Source: Chitinophaga filiformis (GTDB lineage Bacteria > Bacteroidota > Bacteroidia > Chitinophagales > Chitinophagaceae). From it: a stretch of 64,000 nt of DNA. Each line of letters opens with the position of its first letter. The stretch's first letter is position 1. A program made the position numbers and the translations under genes. Below, piece by piece: positions 28,001-35,189 of this stretch. The notes below the pieces were generated by a model. That model saw only the letters and a list, made by a program, of their open reading frames with translations. It was not told the DNA's origin and made no database searches. The stretch lies in contig NZ_JAKIRP010000006.1 of assembly GCF_021646545.1 (NCBI RefSeq), forward strand, positions 124,001-188,000, read 5' to 3'.

Positions 28001-29358
28001 ACGGCGCTGGCGCGGAAGTACAACGCCCGCTGGCGACCGTTGTAATTGGAGGATTACTGACTGCGACACTGCTGACCTTATTTGTGTTGCCGGCGCTTTA
28101 TCTTTTATTCGACGGAAAGGCCAAAATAAGGCTGAATAAAGCGGTAATGATAGCAGGTCTGGTGCTCATCTCCATTCCTTCGGTCAAGGCCCAGAACAGC
28201 CCTGTAAACCTCAATCAGGCTATCAATATTGCGTTGAGTCACAACCTGCAGGCAACCAGCGCCCGGCTGAATGAACGGGCGGAAAACCTACGGCAGCAAA
28301 CAGGGGTTGATATCCCGAAAACGCAGTTCAGCGCTGACTATGGCCAGATGAACAGTATCCAGAAAGACAACCGGTTCGGCGTTACGCAGTCATTGAGTTT
28401 CCCGACGGTGTATAGTCATCAGAAAAAGGCACTGCACGAGAATTACCTGGCGGCCCAGGCCAAAACGCAAATGATGGAGCAGGATATCCGGACGAACGTA
28501 CGGCGCCTGTTCTATGACTGGGTATGGCTGCACGAGAAGCAGCGGCTGTTGCAGTATGCTGACAGCATCTATCGTTTATTCGAAGAGAAAACGAATCTCC
28601 GTTTCAAGACCGGGGAAACCAATATACTGGAGAAGACCACGGCAGAATCGCACCGGCAGCAGATCACTAATCAGCTGGAAATGCTTTCTGCAGACATGCT
28701 GATCACGCTAAAGCAGTTCAATGTTTTGCTGGGGGATAGCGTGTTCTATCAGCCGCAGACGGATAGCATCCGTATTGCTTATTCCACGCCGGATACCGCG
28801 CTGGGACAACTGCCCCAGATACGTTCGCTACAGCATGAATCGGCCGCTGCGCACTGGCGCTGGCGTACGGAGAAATCAAAGTTATTGCCTGACTTCTTCA
28901 TCGGATACAATAACCAGAGTATTTCAGGGTGGCAGAATGTGAGTGGGCAGGAGACTTATTTTAATAACAGTAAACGGTTCAGCTATGTGAATGCGGGCAT
29001 CAGTATTCCGCTGTTTTTCGGTGCCCAGCGTTCCAGGGCTTCGGCTGCACAGTTAGACTGGCAGCTGTCGCAGCAGCGGGCGGATTATGCATTGCTGCAG
29101 ACGCGAACTGAATGGCAGAACGCATTGACGCAAGTGCAGAAGTATGCTGCCAGCCTGCAATATTACCAGGGCAAGGGATTGGAAAATGCGGCGGCGATCA
29201 TTTTTACCGCCGACAAACAGTTTGTTGGCGGGGAGATCGACTACCTGCAATGGGTCATCCTTGTTGATCAGGCGATAGGCATCAGGAACGAATATCTTGA
29301 TATGCTGAACAATTACAATCAGGCGGCCATCCAGGTACTGAAATTGCAAAACCTTTAA
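25009..29358 (+). CDS. cusA: CusA/CzcA heavy-metal RND pump fused to a TolC/CzcC-like outer-membrane channel
   Basis: A 1449-residue fusion. Residues 1 to about 1040 are a complete RND pump (N-terminal helix with P-I-D-A-V-P-D-I-T-N-N-Q-V, the F-G-L-S-I-I-T-V-V-F porter segment, 12 TM pattern, C-terminal L-F-V-L-P-A-L-Y). A hydrophobic segment at about 1047-1060 ending K-A-Q-N looks like a retained signal peptide. Residues 1060-1449 have the coiled-coil composition of CzcC/TolC proteins. The start is the ATG at 25009, which matches the family N-terminus; a longer GTG frame from 24931 adds an unrelated 26 residues. Exports monovalent or divalent metal ions; which one cannot be told. Confidence 0.93.
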   Translation: MLDKIIQFSVRNKLVIGLFMLLWVIYGIFEVTRLPIDAVPDITNNQVQIITTAPALGAQDVERLITFPIEQALSNVPHLKESRSMSRFGLSIITVVFEDDADVYWARQQVSERLQQVEINENASKPELAAVSTGLGEVYQYVLRPVKGYEGKYSLADLRTIQDWIVRRQLLGTRGVAEVSTFGGELKQYEVAINPYQLKSLGLTISDVFTALHNNNQNTGGAYIEKGPTVMYIRSEGLAGSIADIENIVVKNTATGVPVLIRHVANVRMGAATRYGALNYNNTGEVAGAIVLMLKGENSSEVIKNIKERIAEIQKTLPEGLLIEPFLDRTKMVNNAIGTVEHNLLEGALIVVFVLVIFLGNLRAGLIVASVIPLSMLFAVIMMNTFGVSGNLMSLGALDFGLIVDGAVIIVEAILHHLHFSKKYQHTDRLSQEDMNAEVAGSSSRMMNAAVFGQIIILIVYLPILSLEGIEGKMFKPMAQTVAFAIMGAFILSLTYVPMVSSLFISKKISHQPNISDRVMDKIEHVYQRALGRALRIRKSVVAIAFGLFALAVFTFSRMGGEFIPQLEEGDFAVETRLLVGTNLSTTIATFQQISGILKDKFPEVERIVSRIGSAEIPTDPMPIEGGDMIIVLRDKSDWTSAESFEDLATKMSDVVQQAIPGVTLSFQFPVQMRFNELMTGAKQDVVCKIFGEDLDLLAKYAEQIGAISRTVSGTADWYVEKMTGMPQVVIRYNRNEIAKYGLNIDEINRTVNAAFAGAAAGKVYEGEKRFDLVVRVGNEGRRNIEDVRNLMIATSTGSQIPLYQVATIDEIEGPNQIQRENARRRITVGFNVRGRDVQSIVEELQQKIHRKIKLEPGYTITYGGTFENLQQAKKRLSIAVPVALLLIFVMLYFAFSSVKEGALIYTAIPLSAIGGVFALALRGMPFSISAGVGFIALFGVAVLNGIVLISEFNRIKQEGKITDALQLVMMGTRNRLRPVLMTAAVASLGFLPMALSNGAGAEVQRPLATVVIGGLLTATLLTLFVLPALYLLFDGKAKIRLNKAVMIAGLVLISIPSVKAQNSPVNLNQAINIALSHNLQATSARLNERAENLRQQTGVDIPKTQFSADYGQMNSIQKDNRFGVTQSLSFPTVYSHQKKALHENYLAAQAKTQMMEQDIRTNVRRLFYDWVWLHEKQRLLQYADSIYRLFEEKTNLRFKTGETNILEKTTAESHRQQITNQLEMLSADMLITLKQFNVLLGDSVFYQPQTDSIRIAYSTPDTALGQLPQIRSLQHESAAAHWRWRTEKSKLLPDFFIGYNNQSISGWQNVSGQETYFNNSKRFSYVNAGISIPLFFGAQRSRASAAQLDWQLSQQRADYALLQTRTEWQNALTQVQKYAASLQYYQGKGLENAAAIIFTADKQFVGGEIDYLQWVILVDQAIGIRNEYLDMLNNYNQAAIQVLKLQNL

Positions 29359-29370
29359 TTCAATTCACTC

Positions 29371-30498
29371 ATGCGACAATATCTTTTCTTATATCTTCTG
29401 TTCGTTGCCTGTAAGAACCATACGCCTGCGCAGGAGCCGGCTGCGGAACCATCTGCAGATAGCAGCATGGTGACACTTACTGCCGATCAGATCAAAAATG
29501 CTGGTATCGAAACCGGATACCCGGCTAGTATGGCTATCAGTGGGGCGCTGCGTTTGCAGGGCGCCATTGACGTTCCGCCACAGAGCACGGTAAGTGTGAG
29601 TTTTCCGCTGGGCGGTTATTTAAAAAGAACCGACCTTTTGCCGGGTGCTCATGTCAGTAAAGGTCAGGTGCTGGGGGTACTGGAAGACATGCAGTTCGTC
29701 CAGCTGCAACAGGACTACCTGCTGGCAAAAGAGAAATTCGCCTTTGCGGATACGGAGTATAAGCGCCAACAGGAGTTGAACGCCAGTAAGGCCAGTAGCG
29801 ATAAAGTCCTGCAGCAGAGTAAGGCGGAGATGGAGAGTCAGCATATTACCATGCAGGCCCTGGCACGAAAGTTAGAGCTGATCGGGATCAATCCGGAGCG
29901 CCTCAATGCGGGGAATATTTCCAAAAGTGTCAATATCCTCTCGCCTATCAGTGGATTTGTGTCTAAAGTGAATGTGAACATCGGCAAGTACACCTCTCCT
30001 ACTGATGTGCTGTTCGAGCTGGTGAATCCCAGTGACATTCATCTGGCATTGAGTGTATTTGAGAAAGACGTGAATCAGCTGTCTGTCGGACAAAAGGTGG
30101 TGGCCTACACTAACGAGCATCCGGAGAAGAAATATAATGCCGAGATCCTGCTGATCAGCAAGAACCTGAATGAAGACCGGATGGCGACTGTGCATTGTCA
30201 TTTCCACCAGTTTGACGCGTCCCTCCTGCCGGGGATGTTTATGAATGCGGAAGTGGCGGTCAACAATGCGACGGCTTTAACTGTTAATGAGGCGGCGATC
30301 GTTCGCTGGCAGAATAATTTTTATGTGTTTGCTGATAAGGGGGGAAATAGTTTTCGCATGGTGCGGGTGACTCCGGGGAATGTGAATAACGGGCAGGAGC
30401 AGTTTTCGGCTCCCGGGGTAGATACGAGTACTAAACTGGTGACAAAAAATGCTTATGCGCTGTTGATGAAGATGAAAAATAGCGCTGAAGAAGAGTAG
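29371..30498 (+). CDS. cusB: CusB/CzcB-type periplasmic adaptor lipoprotein
   Basis: A 375-residue membrane-fusion protein. The N-terminus has a lipobox (L-F-V-A-C, Cys14), so it is lipid-anchored. Barrel and lipoyl-type segments flank a helical hairpin of about 60 residues (K-E-K-F-A-F-A-D-T-E-Y-K-R-Q-Q-E-L and onward), followed by S-P-I-S-G-F-V-S-K-V-N-V and the beta-barrel domain. It starts 12 bp after the CusA-TolC fusion gene and completes the tripartite pump. A terminator follows the stop. Confidence 0.92.
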   Translation: MRQYLFLYLLFVACKNHTPAQEPAAEPSADSSMVTLTADQIKNAGIETGYPASMAISGALRLQGAIDVPPQSTVSVSFPLGGYLKRTDLLPGAHVSKGQVLGVLEDMQFVQLQQDYLLAKEKFAFADTEYKRQQELNASKASSDKVLQQSKAEMESQHITMQALARKLELIGINPERLNAGNISKSVNILSPISGFVSKVNVNIGKYTSPTDVLFELVNPSDIHLALSVFEKDVNQLSVGQKVVAYTNEHPEKKYNAEILLISKNLNEDRMATVHCHFHQFDASLLPGMFMNAEVAVNNATALTVNEAAIVRWQNNFYVFADKGGNSFRMVRVTPGNVNNGQEQFSAPGVDTSTKLVTKNAYALLMKMKNSAEEE

Positions 30499-30527
30499 CC
30501 TAACTATACCAGATCGTAAACAGACGC

Positions 30528-30553
30528 AAAGGCCCCTTTTACGGGGGCCTTTT
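30528..30553. terminator. Intrinsic terminator between cusB and ung
   Basis: AAAGGCCCC (30528-30536) pairs with GGGGCCTTT (30544-30552) around a 7-nt loop. A/T flanks on both sides let it serve both convergent genes. Confidence 0.8.
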
Positions 30554-30565
30554 GCTATAAATGTC

Positions 30566-31240
30566 TTATTGCAGTCGCCAGTCCACCGGTTCTATACCGG
30601 CTTTGGCCAATAACTCATTGGTTTTTGAGAAATGTTTACAGCCGAAGAAGCCCTTGTCTGCGCTAAACGGAGACGGGTGGGCGGCTTTCAGTATATGATG
30701 TTTGGTAGCGTCGATCAGGATTTGTTTGTCCTGGGCAAAACGGCCCCATAATATAAACACCACGTCCCTTTTCAGTTCGGATACCCTCCTGATCACGGCA
30801 TCGGTGAAGTTCTCCCACCCTATTTTGCTATGGGAGGCTGGCTCATTCGCCCTTACCGTCAGCATGGCGTTGAGTAATAATACCCCATGATCGGCCCATT
30901 TTGTCAGGTTGCCTCCCTGAGGGATGGGTAGTCCCAGATCTTCCTTCATTTCTTTATAGATATTGACCAGGGAGGGCGGAGGTTTTACGCCGTCCTGTAC
31001 GGAAAAACACAATCCATGGGCCTGTCCGGGGCCATGGTAAGGGTCCTGACCCAGTAGTACGACCTTGACTTTGTTGAACGGGGTCCTATCAAAGGCGTTA
31101 AAGATCAGGTTTCCGGGAGGATAGATGGTATTTCCGACAGCTTTTTCATGTTTGAGGGCCATGACAACCTGTTCGAAATAGGCTTTATGAAACTCATCTT
31201 TTAAGACTTCTTTCCAGCTAGGCTCGATTTTAACCTCCAT
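30566..31240 (-). CDS. ung: Uracil-DNA glycosylase, family 1
   Basis: A 224-residue cytoplasmic repair enzyme that removes uracil from DNA. The water-activating motif G-Q-D-P-Y-H-G (Asp66) is present, followed by A-H-G-L-C-F-S-V, the L-L-L-N-A-M-L-T-V segment and the minor-groove loop H-P-S-P-F-S (His188). The C-terminal F-F-G-C-K-H-F-S is also typical. Length and motifs match Ung exactly. Single gene, convergent with cusB, reading away from the tRNA. Confidence 0.97.
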   Translation of the reverse strand: MEVKIEPSWKEVLKDEFHKAYFEQVVMALKHEKAVGNTIYPPGNLIFNAFDRTPFNKVKVVLLGQDPYHGPGQAHGLCFSVQDGVKPPPSLVNIYKEMKEDLGLPIPQGGNLTKWADHGVLLLNAMLTVRANEPASHSKIGWENFTDAVIRRVSELKRDVVFILWGRFAQDKQILIDATKHHILKAAHPSPFSADKGFFGCKHFSKTNELLAKAGIEPVDWRLQ

Positions 31241-31339
31241 AGCGTCTATTTTTTTTATTTATTTTGAATTATTAAGGGAATTTTCCATAGATTTGCACTC
31301 CCAAATTAAACGTTAAATATAGGGGAAATTTGGGAAACC

Positions 31340-31413
31340 GGACCGGTAGCTCAGCTGGATAGAGCAGCTGCCTTCTAAGCAGCAGGTCATTGGTTCGAAT
31401 CCAATCCGGTTCA
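31340..31413 (+). tRNA. tRNA-Arg (anticodon TCT)
   Basis: All four arms fold: acceptor GGACCGG/CCGGTTC with one G-T pair, D stem GCTC/GAGC, anticodon stem GCTGC/GCAGC with loop CTTCTAA (anticodon at 31374-31376), 5-nt variable loop, and T stem ATTGG/CCAAT with TTCGAAT. Length is 74 nt, the discriminator base is A, and CCA is not encoded. Its 3' end is the integration target of the accessory DNA to the right. Confidence 0.96.
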
Positions 31414-31419
31414 CGAAAG
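31401..31419 (+). repeat. attL-like site: 3' end of tRNA-Arg
   Basis: CCAATCCGGTTCACGAAAG, covering part of the T stem and acceptor stem plus 6 bp beyond. The same 19 bp occur at 40090-40108 and 44383-44401, in the same direction. Confidence 0.8.
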
Positions 31420-31443
31420 CGCGATGTAAGTCGCGCTTTTTTT
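31416..31443 (+). terminator. Terminator of tRNA-Arg
   Basis: AAAGCGCGA (31416-31424) pairs with TCGCGCTTT (31431-31439), followed by Ts. Its left arm overlaps the end of the att repeat. Confidence 0.8.
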
Positions 31444-31632
31444 GTGCGAGAAAGTGCCATGGGTAAGAATTTCGGAGGATTCGGGATACTAAAGTAGCTT
31501 AAATAAAATCAAGTTATTTAGTGAGCGTTTAGTGAGCAAATAGGTGTGCTATCTTTGGTGCTCACTCGTCAAATAATATGCTTGCAGTGTGGTTTGAAGA
31601 GCGATTTAATAACCGCTTAAATGTGAAGAAAA

Positions 31633-32199
31633 ATGAATGTAAAGCAGAAATTGTCAATTCTGGTCTATGGCCGGAAAAGGACAGGCGTCACTGACAGCCT
31701 CTCCCTTTATATTAGAGTTAGTATCGACGGATTTAAGGAGGAAATGTCCTGCGGGATAAAGATCCGACCCGAACATTGAGATAACTCCCGGAAACAAGTC
31801 AAAGCAGGAGAAACTCAGTTCAAAAAGTATAATAAGGCCCTAGAATTAATGAAGGCCAATCTCGAACGGCATTTTTACCTCGTACAGGCGTTGCATGGCC
31901 TGGCAACCCCGAAATTGGTATTGGAGTCCTACCGCTCCCCTATTAATGGTAAAGATCAACAGCAACAGAAAATTGCCAATCTGGCTTTTAGTGAACGACC
32001 GGATGCGCTGATATGCGATTACATTAAATATTGCGAGTTTGAGAAGAAGGCGTATGAATTTGATGCGGTGCCTTCATCAGAGAAAAAGATCATTCTTGAA
32101 GATCGACGGAATGGTATTAAAAAAAGACTGGACGCCGTTACCAGAGAGGCAAATGCCATCTTGATACTAAATTGGCCGTATCTTTCAGGTCTGGTATAA
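31633..32199 (+). pseudogene. Broken tyrosine recombinase (integrase), N-terminal part
   Basis: The first 48 codons read as the arm-binding domain of Bacteroidota integrases (L-S-L-Y-I-R-V-S-I-D-G, C-G-I-K-I-R-P-E-H). A TGA at 31777-31779 stands where the family has Trp after His. The frame then goes on without shift (D-N-S-R-K-Q-V-K, L-E-S-Y-R-S-P-I-N-G, the SAM-like core-binding helix region) to about E-A-N-A-I, where similarity stops and a stop follows at 32197-32199. The whole catalytic domain (R-H-R-Y) is missing. Position beside the tRNA 3' end is standard for an integrase that once inserted here. Confidence 0.8.
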
Positions 32200-32212
32200 G
32201 GGTTGGCAAGGA

Positions 32213-32316
32213 GCTGACCAAAAAGTAATGGTCAGCCCTGTTTTATTCGGGTACCGGATGGAGACTTCTTATCATTTAAGCAATACAAGAAGCCTTCATT
32301 TTACTTTTTGGTCAGC
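32213..32316. repeat. MITE-like element with 16-bp terminal inverted repeats
   Basis: GCTGACCAAAAAGTAA (32213-32228) is repeated exactly in inverted form at 32301-32316, enclosing 72 bp that include a further short inverted pair (ACTTCTT / AAGAAG). It sits right after the truncation point of the integrase. Transposon-end-like, but no transposase is present. Confidence 0.55.
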
Positions 32317-32368
32317 CCCATGGAAGATCATTGATCTTTTACGATATGTTTAATTAGCAGTATACCAA

Positions 32369-32524
32369 TCAAACTGTTAATAAACTGGTTAGACATTTGT
32401 CCAGCCGCCCCGACTTAAAGGCAACAATGTTTTGTAACGCTTTGTTATCAAATATGCCGCGAAATCCCATAGATACTATATCTGCGAGCTTTTTTGCTTC
32501 CCGCCGCTTTTTATTTAATATCAT
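32369..32524 (-). CDS. Possible 51-aa protein or gene remnant
   Basis: A frame from ATG 32524 to TGA 32369 encodes a basic, helical 51-residue peptide (K-K-R-R-E-A-K-K-L-A-D-I-V near the start, then F-R-G-I-F-D-N-K-A-L). The composition is protein-like, but no family was recognised. It could be the end of a gene lost when the element decayed. Confidence 0.25.
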   Translation of the reverse strand: MILNKKRREAKKLADIVSMGFRGIFDNKALQNIVAFKSGRLDKCLTSLLTV

Positions 32525-32552
32525 CGAATCTCAAGTTATTAGCCGTGTAATC

Positions 32553-32590
32553 CATTGAGCAGGTCATTGAGTAACGTTACCTGCTCAATG
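32553..32590. terminator. Hairpin after the hydrolase gene
   Basis: A perfect 12-bp stem (32553-32564 with 32579-32590) with a 14-nt loop, 7 bp beyond the stop of the minus-strand hydrolase. There is no clear T tract, so terminator function is uncertain. Confidence 0.45.
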
Positions 32591-32596
32591 TGAAAT

Positions 32597-33403
32597 TTAT
32601 TTCATGTGTACTGATGTAGATTCCATTTGTTTCTCTATCCAGTTATGAATAAACACTGCGTCCTGTTCCCAGGTAGGTAAGCCTAATACATAGTGATTGC
32701 GTGGTTTTACAATAAAATCAGTAACGCTGTTTGTAGTCCGGTAAGCTTTAAAATTTCTTCGGCAAAGGTGTTCGGGAATACATTGATCTTCGCTGCCCGC
32801 CAGCAGCAGTAAAGGTGCATGTTCTTTTCGCATATCAATTTTAGAAACATTAGTTAAACCGCCCCTGGCAACACGTTTAGATTCTGGAATAGCGATAGCA
32901 TCATAGGCTGCCTTCTGATCAGCATAAGCCATCCCGTTGGTAAAAGCGAATTGCCATTTTTCAAAAGACATCATATAGGACTTATCAGCAGAAGTGAAAA
33001 ATCCGAGGGTCCTAACATTAGACTTTAGAAAATTCCATTCATAGGGCATCACATTAGCAGGAGGAACAGCATGTATCGCTACGCAGGCTTCCACCAGGTC
33101 ACGGTTTAGTAATACCTGTGCTATCATTCCCCCGAATGAATGCCCGATGACGATCGGTTTTTCTGGAAGTGCTTTCACCAGGTCGACATAGTGATCGATC
33201 AACTGTTTTAAGGTAACTGCTGCAAGAACCGGATCGGGATGTCTCGCTCTTAAAGCCACGGCCTGCGCATCTTTACCGGGCCAGGGAGGGGCTGTACAAT
33301 CAAAGCCCCGCGAATCAAAAAATGTTTTCCAGGCATCCCAGCAATGATGACTTACATAAGCTCCTGAAATAAAAACAATTGTTTTGGAATTAATTTTCGG
33401 CAT
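32597..33403 (-). CDS. Alpha/beta hydrolase
   Basis: A 268-residue cytoplasmic hydrolase if it starts at the ATG at 33403 (M-P-K-I-N-S-K-T-I-V-F-I-S-G), which begins directly with the first beta strand. A frame extension to 33535 would add a poorly supported hydrophobic stretch. The nucleophile elbow is G-H-S-F-G-G. A late acidic residue lies in L-L-L-A-G-S-E-D, and the histidine in K-P-R-N-H-Y-V-L-G is the likely third catalytic residue. Substrate unknown. It is divergent from a second, unrelated alpha/beta hydrolase at 33643 and lies in the accessory segment. Confidence 0.85.
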   Translation of the reverse strand: MPKINSKTIVFISGAYVSHHCWDAWKTFFDSRGFDCTAPPWPGKDAQAVALRARHPDPVLAAVTLKQLIDHYVDLVKALPEKPIVIGHSFGGMIAQVLLNRDLVEACVAIHAVPPANVMPYEWNFLKSNVRTLGFFTSADKSYMMSFEKWQFAFTNGMAYADQKAAYDAIAIPESKRVARGGLTNVSKIDMRKEHAPLLLLAGSEDQCIPEHLCRRNFKAYRTTNSVTDFIVKPRNHYVLGLPTWEQDAVFIHNWIEKQMESTSVHMK

Positions 33404-33642
33404 GATGATTATTTTAAATTTTATAGCCTTCTGCATCTTCAGCAGCAGCACAAAACTATCTTGCAAGCCAGTCAGGAACAATAGATAAAGGAAAGCAAAC
33501 GCTGTATATAAGGGGACAAAAAATATGACGGGCATAACTGCCCGAATCCTTTACTTATTTGTACATCAAAAACACTCGTTTTATCATTGACTCCCCGCAG
33601 TACAGCGAGTAGCTTTACATTTTATCACTCAAACATTTTTAT

Positions 33643-34596
33643 ATGAAAAGGGGCAAATTGCTTCCGCGTGTGCTGAAAATATTTGTAATTATTTTATTAT
33701 TTCAGCACGGGCGATCAACAGCACAAAAAAAGGCGATCATGAAGGAAGATCAAATGTCGCCTACGCTTTCAGCCAGAACAAAATATGCCGAATTATCAGG
33801 CAGGAAACTGGCTTACCGTGTTATTGGCAAAGGTGCGCCTTTAATTCTTTGCAACCGCTTCCGCGGCATTTTAGATTCCTGGGACCCCGCATTTATTGAT
33901 AAACTGTCTGGGCAATACCAGGTGATATTATTTGACTATTCGGGAGTGGGCTTATCCACCGGCGTACTACCATTAAAAATTGCGACGGTAGCAGAAGATG
34001 TAAAGGACCTCGCTGCCTACTTAAAACTTTCTCATTTTATACTCGGTGGCTGGTCATATGGTGGCGCTGTTGCGCAAACCTTTGCGGTTAATCACCCCGA
34101 CATGGTATCGCTTCTTATCCTGATCGGGACAGGACCTGCCGGGGCAAACGATCATCAGTTGAGCCCCTTGTTCCTTGAAACCGCTTCGCATGTCGTCAAC
34201 GACCTGAAGGATTTTGAAATACTTTTCTTTGAACCGGCATCTGCATTCAGCAGGCAAAAAGCCAAAGAAAGTTTTGACAGGATCGCGTTGCGTAAGAAAG
34301 ACCTGGATATTCCCGTTCCTCCTGCAGTATGGTCCCGCTATTCCTACGGCGCTGCTGATTACCGGACAGACGCCAATAATACAAGGGAAAAACTAAGTAA
34401 TCTGGGTATACCTGTGCTGGCGCTTTGCGGGGATCACGATATTTCTTTTCCGGTTGAAAACTGGTATAACCTCTCCGGCAAAATGGCGAATCTTTTTATC
34501 AACGTATATCCATCAGCCGGTCATGCACCGCAGGATCAATATCCCTTTCTTTCTTTTGAGCTTATACATGCATTTATCAGACAGCAGCGTAAGTAA
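33643..34596 (+). CDS. Exported alpha/beta hydrolase
   Basis: A 317-residue hydrolase with a signal peptide (residues 1-27, S-T-A-Q). The fold motifs are in order: oxyanion strand P-L-I-L-C-N-R-F-R-G, D-Y-S-G-V-G-L-S-T-G, nucleophile elbow G-G-W-S-Y-G-G, acid in A-L-C-G-D-H-D, and histidine in S-A-G-H-A-P. This is the pattern of haloalkane dehalogenase / epoxide hydrolase / esterase relatives; the substrate cannot be told. An HD-domain gene follows 26 bp downstream, so they may be cotranscribed. Confidence 0.88.
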   Translation: MKRGKLLPRVLKIFVIILLFQHGRSTAQKKAIMKEDQMSPTLSARTKYAELSGRKLAYRVIGKGAPLILCNRFRGILDSWDPAFIDKLSGQYQVILFDYSGVGLSTGVLPLKIATVAEDVKDLAAYLKLSHFILGGWSYGGAVAQTFAVNHPDMVSLLILIGTGPAGANDHQLSPLFLETASHVVNDLKDFEILFFEPASAFSRQKAKESFDRIALRKKDLDIPVPPAVWSRYSYGAADYRTDANNTREKLSNLGIPVLALCGDHDISFPVENWYNLSGKMANLFINVYPSAGHAPQDQYPFLSFELIHAFIRQQRK

Positions 34597-34622
34597 TACA
34601 TTCACCAGAGATGAGATAAAAA

Positions 34623-35156
34623 ATGACCATCTATAACAATACCATTATCGACGATTTGCTTGACAGGTATAAATCCATCATTGGAAAAGACTTTTACCGA
34701 TATAGAAACCACGTATACCGGGTATTTTTGAATTGCTCGCTATTGGATAGCAGCCCGGAAAATCAGGAGAAATATGCTTATGCTGTTGTATTTCATGATA
34801 TCGGTATCTGGACCAACCATACCATCGATTACCTGCAACCTTCTATAGCGGTGGCCTGTGAATACCTCGCTAGTAACGGGAAAAAAGATTGTATAACCGA
34901 TATCACGCTGATGATCTACTGGCACCACAAGACCTCCAGATACCGTGGCAGCAGTGAAGAGATAGTTGAGGTTTTCCGCAAGGCAGACTGGATAGATGTT
35001 TCACTCGGCATACTGGCCTTTGGGGTTGAAAGAGATCAGATACGTATGAACAGGAAACGGCTACCCAATCTTGGTTTCCATTTTTTCCTGCTGAAGAAAT
35101 TATTGAGGAATCTTTTTGTGCACCCACTGAACCCACTTCCTATGTTCAGAAAATAA
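34623..35156 (+). CDS. HD-domain phosphohydrolase-like protein
   Basis: A 177-residue cytoplasmic protein with the metal-binding pattern of HD proteins: H30 in R-Y-R-N-H-V-Y-R, H58-D59 in V-V-F-H-D-I-G, a later H-H pair near 102 (Y-W-H-H-K) and D in K-A-D-W-I-D. It resembles small HD proteins thought to act on nucleotides or phosphorylated metabolites. It follows the exported hydrolase by 26 bp and is convergent with the sigma-54 activator gene. The substrate is unknown. Confidence 0.8.
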   Translation: MTIYNNTIIDDLLDRYKSIIGKDFYRYRNHVYRVFLNCSLLDSSPENQEKYAYAVVFHDIGIWTNHTIDYLQPSIAVACEYLASNGKKDCITDITLMIYWHHKTSRYRGSSEEIVEVFRKADWIDVSLGILAFGVERDQIRMNRKRLPNLGFHFFLLKKLLRNLFVHPLNPLPMFRK

Positions 35157-35189
35157 ATGAAGTGCTAAGCCTGATATTGATTCTGCCGG

